This document shows, piece after piece, positions 43,846-55,080 of a stretch of DNA of 64,000 bases. The stretch lies in the NCBI GenBank assembly GCA_022885665.1, contig JAGQDJ010000053.1:389663-453662 (forward strand), given 5' to 3'. The translations under genes and the position numbers were made by a program. The notes beneath the pieces were generated by a model. The model made no database searches, was not told the DNA's origin, and saw only the letters and a list, made by a program, of their open reading frames with translations. The DNA is from Triops longicaudatus (taxonomy: Eukaryota > Arthropoda > Branchiopoda > Notostraca > Triopsidae). Numbering within the stretch: the first letter of the stretch is position 1; the number at the start of each line of letters is the position of its first letter.

Positions 43846-45855
43846 CTACAATCGTAAATGATTTATCAAAGTTTGCATATGTTGAGGTAAGATATAATTT
43901 CTGAAGGGCGTTATGCCGTCGAACGAACGTATCGATGGTGCTAGTTTGTCAAATCTGACTACGAACACAGATCTATAGAGAGATGACGACCGGCCGATTA
44001 GCTCGACAACCGTTTGGAGACCCAGTAAGAACAAATTGTCATATGGGTGCTCATTCACTGAAAAAGCGGTCGATTCATCGTCCTCAGTGTCCTCACAATC
44101 GCCTCTCTCCCGCTGGAATAACATGTTGTACGCACGGACCGACTTGGGAGAGCAAATCAATACCATACGGGTTTGCGAATCACGAATTAAACTCGTAATC
44201 CATGCAGGAGGATTAACCGCAACAGCGTCAAACTGTTCCTCATCGTAATAGTCGTAGACCTTTCCAGAGAGATTTTGTTAGGAGGGGAACAATTTTCATT
44301 CTGTCGGGAATAGATTACTTACCTGAAAGTAATTCGATTGCAGGATCATGCGCAATTTCTCAGCCGCCTCACAATGTTCCACGTTGTCCCTTGTGTACAG
44401 CAATAGAACAGGAGAGCTGTAGTACGTGCGTACCAAGATTGTGTTTGAAATCGGGTCGTCAACATTGGGTCCTTGGGTTTGGTCAATGCAGATTTCTATG
44501 TCAGGTACTTCGGACCGTCTCTCTACTTCGTAAGTTCAATCACGTAACGCACGTTAAATGGTTTTGTGAAAAAAACACGTGGTAAATATTACTTCTTAGT
44601 CGAATGGAGTTTTGCGTGGGTCGGCGCCGCTTTTTCCACGCCCAGGAGGATGTCAAAAGAAAGACGAGTAACAAAAAACTTGCGGTTCCACCGCACAGAG
44701 CAGGCAGGCTAATATCTGTAGGTAGTTTAACAGTCAGTGTTGGTCGCGGCGACGGCTCTAAGAATTCATTGTTACTCCCGGGGAGGGAAGGTTGCGTATG
44801 ATAGCGAGCGCTTACCATGCAGAATGACAAGGTTGCTATGGACCGTACAGTCATCATGAATTCGCCAAACCGTGCCTGGAATGCATCGTTCATCCAATGG
44901 CCGTACCTGCCAACAACGAATATTCCTAGAAATGCTGAAATAAAGCTAAACTGTGCATCTCGCTTACTAAAACGCAATACGCTCCGGGCTTCAGGTCCGT
45001 AAACATACATTCGCTTTTAGTCTAAATTGCGTTAAAAATATGGTGTAGGTTGGTTCCTTGTGGTGTCGAAAGGTTACCTCTTCAACTTCTCCCAGAACGG
45101 GCAATCCTTTGTAGGTCTCTTGGCAGTTTGTGACTCCGAACAACAACGTAACTTCGTACTTGTGGAATTCAAAGTCGGGCGGAGCGGGTGTAAAGCGAAC
45201 TTGGATGGCTCGTCTGTAAGTATTCATTTGGGTTGTCACATAACCATATCTGTTGTACAAAACTCTCACAAACTTGTGGGGAAGCGGTTCGATGGAAAAG
45301 GTTGTATTCCAATGACCCACATCAGGAGCTTGATGCGGACTTTGCAAAAACTTGGAGGTGGATTTCAAAATGTGTCTGGAGTCATAATCAATCCGTGGCG
45401 TAACATGGATACAATAGAGTCCACTGTATACATGATGGAACTCAATAAATTCTGTCTGCATCGTGCGAAAATAATATGCATAAGTACGCTGTCAAATGAC
45501 GTCAACGAAGTAAAGCTTTGCATGACTAAATGCGTACCTCCATCCAGTCGTTTCTCTGTAGTTGTTTGGGCAACGAATGTTGCATAAAAAAATCCTCACC
45601 TTCGATACAAGGCAAAGTGACATTGTTTTGGACATCAACAACGGTGCTGTTGGTCAATAGTTTCACTTCGTATTCCGTAATATTACAGCTAGGAAGGAGT
45701 TCAGGCACTTTGATTTGCAGGACATGTTGGTTAGGATCGTAATTAGCTACCCAGTCTAATGCTGTACTCCGAAAGCAACCGTGGCTTGGTTTTGCGACCC
45801 AAAATAGTACGAAGAGGGTAAAGATTCTACTAACAAAAGCAGTGAAACGATTCAT
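43846..45855 (-). CDS. SEFIR-domain transmembrane receptor, IL-17 receptor-like
   Basis: Seven exons: 45855-45538, 45455-45078, 45021-44968, 44906-44816, 44757-44593, 44525-44323 (an acceptor 3 bases later, at 44522, is equally possible), 44259-43846. In frame, about 540 residues. Layout: signal peptide (MNRFTAFVSRIFTLFVLFW...), a cysteine-containing ectodomain with N-glycosylation sites (CNITEYEV, NSTVV, NNVTL, NTTFS), a juxtamembrane Cys-rich part (KPGAYCVL, then VRPLDERCIPGTVWRIHDDC), one membrane helix at about 300-322 (LCGGTASFLLLVFLLTSSWAW) with a KKRRR stop-transfer, and a cytoplasmic SEFIR domain from about 374. The SEFIR part shows SPVLLLYTRDN, EAAEKLRMIL, FDAVAVNPPAWITSLIR and RMVLICSPKSVRAY. 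IL-17 receptors signal by SEFIR-SEFIR contact with CIKS/Act1. Ligand unknown. Nearest subtype (IL17RD-like?) is not decided. Confidence 0.85.
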
Positions 45856-47239
45856 GGCAGGAAAATGTTATCCCAAGGCTCCGAACGACTAAAGAGCCGT
45901 CTACATAACTATAGCTGAAATACGTTACGTGGGGAGGCTGTAAGGCACTTACGTCGTGGAATTTTCAGGTCTGAGTCTACTTTTACAATTCACTCTTCTA
46001 TGCATGAATACAGAAGTCTCAGCACGTGATTTACTGAACGTTTACCGTAACTTAACACTTGCAATCGGACTTGTGAATTTCCGTTCCTAAAACTGGAGTG
46101 CGGTATGGTTAGGGGATGAAGTATATAACTTGGCTGGTGTCTTTCAGAAACTGTTGTGAGGGACCTTAGCTGCGACTGTCACAGGCGAGATGGGGCCGTG
46201 ACTTTGCTCTTGCGTGACTGGATTTAATAAGACCTCGTAACGTGACTGCCGACGAGTCTTAAGATGCCCGAATTCATAAGTCACTATTTATGCCACGTAT
46301 GCATTGTCGAGGATGGTCATAAGCGTATTATAAATAGATTTCATAAGCAATTACACTATATGAGGAAACCCTTTTTATTTTACCTGCATTGCTTACGTAA
46401 TTTTTTTCTGAGGGAGGGGGATTTTTCATGGCCGTTGCCATGTAGGAATCTTAATACGTGCAGATAATAATAAACTATAATGCAGGCAAGATTTTATTCT
46501 GTGAAGGCCAAAGGCTTCTTTTGTAAATTTGATTAATTTTCGCGAAATGCGGTGATAGTACACCAAATTTTAGGGTAGTTTTATTGACATTCTTTGTGTA
46601 TTGTGGGAACACTTTTTGAAAAAAAATGTGAGCATCTTAAAAAATTTCTCCTCACATAGACTGAATTGGTATATACTGTTACTTTGACACCACTCGTAGG
46701 ATTATCACCGTTCTGTTAACGGAACTGTCTTTAACATCGTGTAGTAACTGAAAACGTAACCCCCAAAATTAGTTGCTAGTAATCTTTAATGATGAGCCGT
46801 TATTCTTAAATATATCAGTATGTACTGTAATAATATACCAATGAGTAGCAATATAGTAAGAGCTATTAATATAATAGTAATAAGAAGTGTTACAAGACTA
46901 CTGAACCCGTTTGAGCGCTGTATTCAGTATAATAAATGATTATAACATGTCTAGAAAATGCTTGTAAATTCTGTTTACCTATGTATATGTTGCTACTCGA
47001 GGGATGCTCTGATTTCAGGTTGGTTCCATTTTTAAATACTGCTTTGTGACAAACTGATGAAAGTAAATAAACATGAGCTATCGAAGTTTTTTAAATGTTT
47101 ACTTTCCTTCGTATTCTGAACTTTTGTGCTCCTATATACTTCCATCTTCATTTGGCTAAAGTATACTTCGACAGGGTATACAGATTGTTCATTTTGTCGT
47201 GTGTGACTGACTTGCTTGTCCAGATGTTGGTGCCATACA
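45856..47239. other. Intergenic, upstream of SEFIR receptor
   Basis: No gene supported. A TATATA-like string near 46120 is about 265 bp from the receptor start, far for a core TATA box unless the 5' UTR is long or split. Confidence 0.35.
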
Positions 47240-48260
47240 CTGACTTTCAAAAGGGCTATGGTATACGAGGCAATCAAGCAATCATTGATAGGCGGGTCCG
47301 AGTGGTGATGGTGAAAAGGTTCAAAGGAGCAACTTCACATTTCTTGAGATTCACGTGGTGCAGAAAATGTCGGTACAGACGCTTGTCTTTCTTGGTTAGT
47401 ATTTTCCCAATTGTGGAGTAAAAAGGCGCTTATGATCTTCAAAAGTTCTTCCATTTGCTTCAGAAGTCTGCTGCACATGTACGTCACAGTTATTAGTTTC
47501 ATTATGACACCTTGACTAAAAGTGGTAAAGAAAATAGTTTGAGGCCCACTGACAGCCGTTTTATCCATATTCGGCAGCCGGCCCATAAAGTCAAGGAAAT
47601 AAGTAATGGAACAAATCGCAAGAAATGACACCACATAGCTAATAAAGAGCACAAGCACGAAAAGATTTTGAGCGTCTTTCACAAGCTCACATAAATATTC
47701 TGTTCGCTGTAGGAGTGTCTGTATAACATCCCTGTAAACATGGATTGCGTCATAAGCCGTCCTTGTCGCTCACATTTACGGGGACGAATTGTATTTCCCA
47801 AAGTGTTAACAGAAGGAAAATTTTTTAACGTAGGCTAACCAATCGTAAATGCAATAAATAACTATGAAAATTGTGTGACTGTTTACGAATAGCGATTGGA
47901 AATGGTGCAGATTCAACGTTCGAATAGTCGAGCCAGTTTTCTAACTGCGCCAGTTTTCCAAGAATTGGCGGATCTTGTAATGGTCACCAACGCAGCAATA
48001 GCGAGCGGATAAGCAAGGCATCCAATAATCAAGCAAACGAGTGTTTCGATTTTAGCATCGCGTATAAATCCACATATAGTACGGGTGCCGAAGCATGTTT
48101 CAAAACTTAAGCCACTTCCACAAGAATAACCATAATGTATCGCAGTTTAAGAATTAATCCACTGTAGTTCGGTTGGATATTCCACTGCTATGATGACACC
48201 AATAACGATGGAAAAATTGTCAACCGGAGCAAAATTGCGTCGAAGAGTAATGATGTAGGG

Positions 48261-48328
48261 CAGCGGACCCCAACATTGTTGTTACCACGGACCGCTTCCA
48301 GCGCTAAAAATTTTCGGCGGCCCGGCCG

Positions 48329-48362
<34 letters not shown>

Positions 48363-49089
48363 AAAAAAAAATGTGGTACATGATTCCTAACTTGGCAGTA
48401 TCTTGTATGCTTGACTGCCCTGTCCAAAATTGTAACTGCAATTTGCGCGCGCTTTGCAGACGTAGGCGCCGTCGAAGTGCAGTTCGCCAATTACCTTTTC
48501 ATACACTGTAAAAGTTATCCCCAAAAATCGCAGAAAAACCCCATCCTACGTCCCGCGATTTTTCATGTTTAGTTTTCTCCATTAAATGTTGAACTAATAT
48601 GGCGATTTTTTTCACAAAAAATAGTGAACTTTTCTCATAAAATGGTGAAACTTCTTTAGTACTGGTGATTTTATTGATTTTTATAAAGAATTTCTCCCAC
48701 ATATTAGGTGAAAATTAAACAAAGAAAGCCGCGGGACCCAGGATGGGGGTTTTCTGCGTTAATAGGAGGAACTTTTTTACAGTGTGCGGTTCAGTTGTGG
48801 AGAAACCCAAGCAGTGATGTTAGTATTGCAGGCAGTGTTTCAGAACAGACCACATTTCGGAAAGTACACATTTTCCACTCTTGTGCCAAAGTTAGTTTGG
48901 GCTCCGTTTGTATCTTTTGGTACCGGACAGAAATTGTCAAAGGTACGGAAAAATGCCGTTCTGGAAAGCGACCCTTTCTTAAAACTGTTTGCGGAGATGC
49001 CGTAAACGTGAGCGGTAGCTCTGCTTACTCGTCTCTGCACCGCAGCCCACCTGCCAACAGGCCGCGGGATCACAGGTTGGGGATCGCTG
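48261..49089. mobile_element. hAT-like non-autonomous element, 829 bp, inserted in a gustatory receptor
   Basis: The left end CAGCGGACCCCAAC and the right end (reverse complement CAGCGATCCCCAAC) are imperfect terminal inverted repeats of hAT type. Flanking octamers ATGTAGGG (48253-48260) and ATAAAGAG (49090-49097) agree at 5 of 8 positions, which fits an old 8-bp target duplication. Removing the element and one octamer rejoins the receptor reading at codon 7. Contains a 30-base-plus A run (from about 48332) and a nested inverted-repeat element. No transposase recognised. Confidence 0.75.
48504..48784. mobile_element. Nested inverted-repeat element inside the hAT copy
   Basis: The left arm starts CACTGTAAAAGTTATCC and continues through CGCAGAAAAACCCCATCC. 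The right arm ends GGAACTTTTTTACAGTG, and its reverse complement follows the left arm for about 75 bases (CGCAGAAAACCCCCATCC is the matching block). Arms surround about 130 bp. A fold-back MITE within the older element; target duplication not clear. Confidence 0.6.
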
Positions 49090-49109
49090 ATAAAGAGTTT
49101 ATCAACCAT

Positions 49110-50094
49110 AATTGGCGCTCGTTTCAGTGAAACTCTGGTAAAAGATTTATGCTACTCTTTGCAAAAGACCTTCGGAAAAGCTCTAACTTTTATTTCGGTG
49201 TGATTCGATTGTCTGGGTCAACGAAAAAAAAGGCATTTCTTTTGTGAAGTTTTGTAAGTTATTTGGGGGCGGACCTCTTGGGTGACAACGTGAGCTTGTA
49301 GTTCGCTTAGTTGAATTAGGCGAATGCTTTGGTTAGGTGTTGTGATTACCGTAGGGTTGCATTGCTGTGATAGTGTGGGTAGGTAAGTTGTATTTTTTTT
49401 TTTGTGTGTGTTGCATACAAGATACAATCATTAACTTGGCAGTAGTTCTATATCGTTTTATTCCCAGTGGTTGATTCCTACGCTTTCCAATCAAGCAGTA
49501 AATTTTTCAGTTCGAATTTTACAATCTATGTTTCCATTGGAGGAGTCACGCAAAACGAAAAACGTGAAATGAGATTTTATTTTACTATAAACTAAAGGTA
49601 TGATTCAGTGCTATGAACCGTCAAAGTAAATCGAGTAAACCGTCCAATAAAATTTTCATTAAAAAGAACAAAGGCATGAGAAATCCCTAGCGATTTTATG
49701 GTTTTCCAAAAGAATGAGTGATTTGTTTTTCAAAACGCGTACTCAAAATTGTTGCGAAAAGGCCTCAAAAAAGCCTGTGAGAACAAGCCACTCGAAAATG
49801 TTTAAGAAACGGTTTCCCAGTACACCACAAATACTATATGTCAGAAATAAGCTCCCTAATCCCGGTACAGTTCAAGTAGGCTATTTCTAGTCAATGCTGA
49901 AAGCCGTCCTTGGGGAGATCGAGGACAGTTTTTGGCCGTGACTAGAACCGCTCTAGTTATGTGTCAAATTCCGCTGAGTATTTTCTGACGTTATGGTACG
50001 TACTGCGTATTGTTTTGAGATAAGCTATGTCGCATTGCGAGTAAAACACAAGTTTGAGAAAGCAAATGAACAACTTATGCATAAAGTCAATATA
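49110..50094. other. Intergenic between receptor pseudogenes 1 and 2
   Basis: No supportable gene. AT-rich with scattered short open frames. Confidence 0.35.
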
Positions 50095-50488
50095 CAGCGG
50101 AACCCGCTTATAACGGTGGGCTCAGGACCGGACAGGCAATATTGATATATCAGAACATGCCTATACAAAGGATCAAGATACCCCGCGATAGTTAACGTAC
50201 TGCTATATTTCTATTTTGCTGTTAAATAACATCATAAACATTAGTGTTATTTCTTCACAGAATAGTGCGTAATTACACACGGTTTAGCGTTTGTTTGAGA
50301 ACTATCCGGAATTATTAACCACTGTAAAATACCTCATGAGACTTCATAATTATATCGGTTAAGGCGATTTTTCGTTGTAAGCGATATCGGTAAAACCGAA
50401 CACCGTTGTCATTGAATTAAACGGGACTGAAACGGGACCATCAGTTTTGTATCGTTATATTCGGTATCGTTTTAAGTGGGTTCCACTG
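50095..50488. mobile_element. pogo/Tigger-like MITE, 394 bp
   Basis: The left end CAGCGGAACCCGCTTATAAC and the right end (reverse complement CAGTGGAACCCACTTAAAAC) are inverted repeats of the pogo type. They are flanked by TA on both sides (50093-50094 and 50489-50490), the expected target duplication of the Tc1/mariner/pogo group. No open frame for a transposase. Confidence 0.75.
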
Positions 50489-50842
50489 TAGTACATTTTT
50501 GACGTTATCGACGTTAAGCTGGTGCCTGTTGCTGAACTTTTGAAATTAACATGAGTTCTAGCATTCCCATTCCCAGCACTTAATCGTCTCTTTGTAGACT
50601 TAGTACAAATTAAAGTAAGTGCTTTTCAGAATTCATGTGCCAGCTTAAAACTTATGCCCGTGCTAGTCACGAAAATACAGAAACATTACTTCTAGAGAAC
50701 TATCTGCAGAGACAGGACTTATCTTATGTTTCGAGCATCGGGCGTTTACTTAAATCGGGCTTATGAAATTAAGAAATTAAACCTTATTTTGGAGTGACTC
50801 ATCCCTTAATTCTGTACATTTACAGTTGTTGGACTTCTGAAT

Positions 50843-51712
50843 TCACGCTTGCAATAAGATAATTTCATAAATGATGATTATACTCAGTATTGACACAAAC
50901 ATATTTGGGGATATTGTGAAAAGGCCCAGAGGAGCTGGAGCCCAGTTTTTGCCTTACATGGCTCAAAAAAGCATGAAAGTAAATTCGTCCTTCTACAGTT
51001 AAGTGATTCCAATATCTATGCAACAAATTGCTCATACTACTCCGAAAAATTCTGAATTAACTAAGTAAGCTACTACACAATTTGGTCATAATTAACAATT
51101 TCCCAGTAGTAAACAGGTGGGAATAAATAACCAAGATATGTATGTAGAAACCAGCGGAAAAAGTGTCGTCATTTTTGGGCCACAGTGCTATCAGAATAAA
51201 ATAGCTTTCAGAACAAAACAGTGATAAACGAAACCGAATAGCTAACAGGCAAAATCCGGCCAAAGAGATATTTGGTTTATTTGAAAAGGTCGTTCAGTTG
51301 TTCAAAGTTTTCCCAAAGCTTGCACACGTGTAAGCATTAATTCTGTTTCGTTTTCCCAGTTTGAAGCAGATGGTTTCCAAGCACAGAACTCTCCGGTAAA
51401 ACAAAATTATTAATATGTGTTTCCGATGAGTTCGAAGAGGAATTCATGCTATTCACTGGTAATGGTTTGTAGATCTACGAGGAAGGTTTTTTGAATTTTG
51501 ACGAGCACAAACACTAGATGTTGGTACATAAGCGTAGCCACAAGTTCTCCAAAGATGCATAGCAATGTCGAATAAAAGTGCGTGGTAAGCTCAAAGGCAA
51601 AATAGGCGTAGTAGAAAGCAGATTTCTGAGGAATCGCTAAGGCGAACAAATACGAAAAGTATGTTGTATAGCTTAGGTGGTTTGTGCAGAAGCAGCACAA
51701 TATGGGACTTAT
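50843..51712 (-). pseudogene. Gustatory receptor pseudogene 2 (5' truncated)
   Basis: Closest to the intact receptor at 53338-54654. Pieces in order on the minus strand: FELTTHFYSTLLCIFGELVATLMYQHL with KIQKTFLVDLQTITSE, then VCKLWENFEQLNDLFK followed by a stop where the intact gene has a Gln codon, a membrane segment with HILVIYSHLFTTGKLLIMTKLCSSLLS, and the C-terminus NWAPAPLGLFTISPN...IYEIILLQA. Several frame changes and stops. The N-terminal third was not found. Confidence 0.82.
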
Positions 51713-53337
51713 TTAGACTACAAGCACAAGGTCCGAGAGAAAAAGACAATCAACACTATTCCACGTAATACAGTTTTAACGGGTCCAAACGCACTGCTGT
51801 TCTTTCAGCTCCCCCAAATCTTATAGATCTGCAACTGTTACGTGCTAAAGGCATTTAAACATTAAAACTGAGCAATACAAACAACTAAGCAAAAATACGT
51901 TCCCAGGTAATCTGCTGCTCCTAATTTATCTGTGTATGTACGTACGTGCTTTTATGTCTGTTTCTACAAATACAGAATAAAAAGTTTATTTTCAAACTGA
52001 GTAATACTAACGCTGTTATAACTTCAATATGATTTTAACAGCTCTTTTCGTACACTAGCTGCTGTATTAAAATACTGTAAGCAACTAAAAAGGATTTACC
52101 TGTAGTCAAGTTGCGTGGCGTCAGAGAGAGTTGTCTGTCAATCTCGTTTTAAGAAATATCACGGGACTAGACGTCCTTTCTAACACGAGTAAAACAGTTA
52201 AATATGCTTCACGAATACTTCCCTATCAATCTGCAAACCAAAAAGCCTGTTTTCCTGTTAGTATTGTTCGGTAAATATTTTTATCGACAAACAGTTGCAG
52301 CATTATCGATATCTTTAGACTAAAGTCATCGGTGCGTTTCTTACAACAAATCACCACTTCTTCTGCTCTATGCGTCTCAGTCAGCCAATCACCACTTCTT
52401 CTCCTCCAGTTGGACTCCTCCTTTTTAAACCTTTTTCTTATCAAGGCTCTTTATACAGGCTTGTTCCCTCTGGGTGCTCTGTGTGTAGAATGCTGAAAAC
52501 ACGTCTTTTGATTCGCCAATGGCGACAAAAGAATGTGAAACCCAAAACCGCAACCGAAATCTTGTCTTCCTTTGCTGATGAAGTTCATCTACCCTAGCCC
52601 TTCCTTTTCTGACCTAACCTCAAGATGGTAAACGTATGAAAGATTTTTCAAAAAATTTATAGAACGATAAAGAAACGGTAAAGAAAAACAAATATTTTCC
52701 ATCTAGATTTTTTGTCTGTATATTTCACTACCAGACAAGTTCCAGTAACTCTTTCCTTTGCGAGAAAAGTGAGTTAGATTTTTTCGGCTTGTGTGCATTA
52801 TAAAGAGTACTGCATTACTCTATAAATAACAGATAACACAAGTTCCCCGTCCTTTCTGTACTTCTCTGGAAAGCTATCTTAGTTTTAATTAAAGTTTTCA
52901 TTGCTAGGTTTCACAAAAGTGTGTATTTGAGTACATTTACAAGCGGTGAACAAATTCAAGGGGTTCTTTTTGCTGTCATGGCTATCATTGCAGATATCAC
53001 ATTAATGTCATGAAACATTGTCGAGTATGGACCTAGAAGGTTGCCTTAACGTTCGTCGGAGTAGAGCTGCACATGCGACAAGCTACCGCATGATCATGTA
53101 GGCGTATTTAGTCCTTCTGGCACTGATTTTCTTAGAGGTTGTAAAGAAAACAATGTGTTATATACTGCGCAGGCAAAAAATATTTTTTGCACGGAACGCC
53201 AAGAAGCAGTCTGCCCTCTGCCACTCATAAACAATTGAAAGCCACCGTTCCAAAATTTGCGGAAAACTCACTGAAAAAGACCTGTGGCCTGACTCTTAGT
53301 GATGGATCTGTTTGTTTAAAATACTAGGACATTTTTG
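51713..53337. other. Intergenic, 1.6 kb
   Basis: No gene supported. A short direct repeat (AATCACCACTTCTTCT twice near 52350 and 52386) is present. Contains the 3' flank of the receptor at 53338. Confidence 0.35.
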
Positions 53338-54654
53338 TCATACTTCCAGTAAGATAATTTCGTATGTGATGATTACACTGATCATGGACACCATAATATT
53401 AGGAGAAATCGTGAACAGGCCCAAAGGAGCAGGTGCCCAGTTCTCACACCTCACGTGGTTCAGAAAAGTTTCCAAATACGATCTTTCTTCTGCCGTTAAG
53501 TTATTCCAGTATTGTAGTAGAGCTTGGTTCAAGTCTCGGCGAAAATCTTCCAATTGCCTAGGTAAACTGCTACAGGAGTTGGTCATAAATATGAGTTTAC
53601 AAGTAGAGAACATGAAAGCATAAACAACTAATGTCTGGATGTAAAAACTATTAAAAAAGTTCCCCTTAATATTGTTGGACCAGACAGCTATCAGGAGAAA
53701 GTAGCTTACGGAACAAATAGCAAGAAAGGATATTACATAACTAACAAGCAAAAACCAGCCTAAAAATGATTTGGCTTGTTTGACCAGGTCGTTTAATTGC
53801 TCGAAGTTTGTCCAAAGCTTGCACACGGCGACTCGGTAAGAACTAACCTCTGGAGCCGTTTTCATGTTGTGATAACGATTGCTTTCACGCTTATAATTCT
53901 GGGATATTACAAAATTGTTGATATTCCTTTCAAAATTATCCTGAGTGGAGCTCAAGCTATATTCTTCGGAAAGGGCTCGTAGATCTGCGAAGAAAGCTTT
54001 TTGAATTTTTAACAGCACACGTGACAGGTGCCGGTAGGTAAAAGCAGTCATGAGCTCCCCGTACGTGCATAGCAATGTACCATAAAAGCTTGCCGTAACT
54101 TCCAGTACAATATAAGACCAGTAGAATTCAGTATACTCAAAAATCGTGGCTAATATTACATTCGCAAAGTAGCTTAGATACATCATGTAGGCGTAAATTG
54201 TGGCCATAGTGTAAAGGATGCAATGAGACACGCCTACACTGTAAATTACTAGGAAAGGTTTTCTTGAAAACCCTTCGTCAAACCCACGTGCGTCAAGAGG
54301 TTCTTCTAGTTGTTCCCATTTCTGAAGAAATTCGTTAACTGAGTTGCGTTTCCATGTGAACGTAATCAAGGATGTCAGGACCAAAGGATGAATGAGGTAC
54401 TTGTTCACTCCCAGAACGAAGTTGTGAGTACTCTTACCACAACTAACTTTGTAAATGAGTGTATAGATTCCATGGCTGTACGAAATACAGAGAAGCAATC
54501 CGACGAGAAAGATCATAATAATACGCAGGCAGGACACGAGTCCAGAACGATTACGGGGGCTGTGTAGGCATACCAGCCCTCCAGTCAGCGAAATAAGAAA
54601 AGACATTGGGGAGAGATTCTGTTTCAGCGGAATGAGGTACGATGTTTTACACAT
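53338..54654 (-). CDS. Gustatory receptor 1 (7tm_7 family), intact
   Basis: A single-exon frame of 438 codons from ATG at 54654 to TGA. In-frame codons further upstream to 54714 contain no better ATG. Seven or so hydrophobic segments are visible, for example FLVGLLLCISYSHGIYTLI, HPLVLTSLITFTW, TASFYGTLLCTYGELMTAF, FLLVSYVISFLAICSVSYFLL and TLVVYAFMFSTCKLIFMTN. The conserved C-terminal block is LGLFTISPNIMVSMISVIITYEIILLEV (positions near the end), the TYhhhLL signature with E where Q is usual. These are ligand-gated ion channels of arthropod chemosensory neurons with an intracellular N-terminus. Ligand unknown. Same strand and neighbourhood as one more intact copy and three pseudogenes, a tandem cluster. 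Confidence 0.9.
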   Translation of the reverse strand: MCKTSYLIPLKQNLSPMSFLISLTGGLVCLHSPRNRSGLVSCLRIIMIFLVGLLLCISYSHGIYTLIYKVSCGKSTHNFVLGVNKYLIHPLVLTSLITFTWKRNSVNEFLQKWEQLEEPLDARGFDEGFSRKPFLVIYSVGVSHCILYTMATIYAYMMYLSYFANVILATIFEYTEFYWSYIVLEVTASFYGTLLCTYGELMTAFTYRHLSRVLLKIQKAFFADLRALSEEYSLSSTQDNFERNINNFVISQNYKRESNRYHNMKTAPEVSSYRVAVCKLWTNFEQLNDLVKQAKSFLGWFLLVSYVISFLAICSVSYFLLIAVWSNNIKGNFFNSFYIQTLVVYAFMFSTCKLIFMTNSCSSLPRQLEDFRRDLNQALLQYWNNLTAEERSYLETFLNHVRCENWAPAPLGLFTISPNIMVSMISVIITYEIILLEV

Positions 54655-55080
54655 CTTGCACAATGTAATTGTTCCTCTCTTGCCGAGTTCTCGGTGACAA
54701 CTAAACTTCAGCACTGAAACATCTCCGTGTTAGCGTACATAAACGTTCTATATTCGAAAGGTGAATATTGCCAAAGAAATTAAATCATGCATTACGGATA
54801 TTGTATCATTCTACCCTTTAGTGTTACCAGAAATTAGTGATGCAGGGCTAACGATGCGCCACAGAACTAAAGCCGCAATTGACTATAGGGTAGATTCTAC
54901 CCCTGATGGGATGACTGTGGAATACTCATTGAAATAACAAAATACAATGCCAATTCAGTCAATGTACGATAAACACAATTGTTAACTTTAATAATACCAT
55001 AATAAGTGCCGTACTGAAGTTATGAAGAGAGTAACGAAGAACAAATGAGAAACATAAGTCGAAGGTGGACTGTATTTTGA
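54655..55080. other. Spacer between the two intact receptors
   Basis: 426 bp. Upstream flank of receptor 1 and 3' flank of receptor 2. No feature seen. Confidence 0.35.

Larger units (their letters stand above)
47240..49109 (-). pseudogene. Gustatory receptor pseudogene 1, split by a transposon
   Basis: Fragments follow the order of the intact receptor at 55081-56385. The start MVDKLFI is at 49109-49090; the reading resumes at 48260 after the element with ITLRRNFAPVDNFSIVIG and AVEYPTEL. Then come degenerate middle parts (LLDALLIRSLLL, LQDPPILGKLAQLENWL), then YRDVIQTLLQRTEYLCELVKDAQ, FISYVVSFLAICSITYFLDF, HHVNLKKCEVAPLNLFTITT and a C-terminal remnant SYTIALLK. There are at least three frame changes and in-frame stops, plus the 829-bp hAT-like insertion at 48261-49089 after codon 7. 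Family: insect-type 7-transmembrane gustatory receptors (7tm_7). Not functional. Confidence 0.85.

Noticed and set aside
45060..45587. 175-codon plus-strand frame opposite the SEFIR receptor ectodomain
   Set aside because: Antisense to well-supported exons 1 and 2 of the receptor; no features of its own.
48332..48369. Poly(A) run suggesting a retroposed gene
   Set aside because: It lies inside the hAT-like element, with no adjacent processed coding sequence and no flanking duplication of its own.
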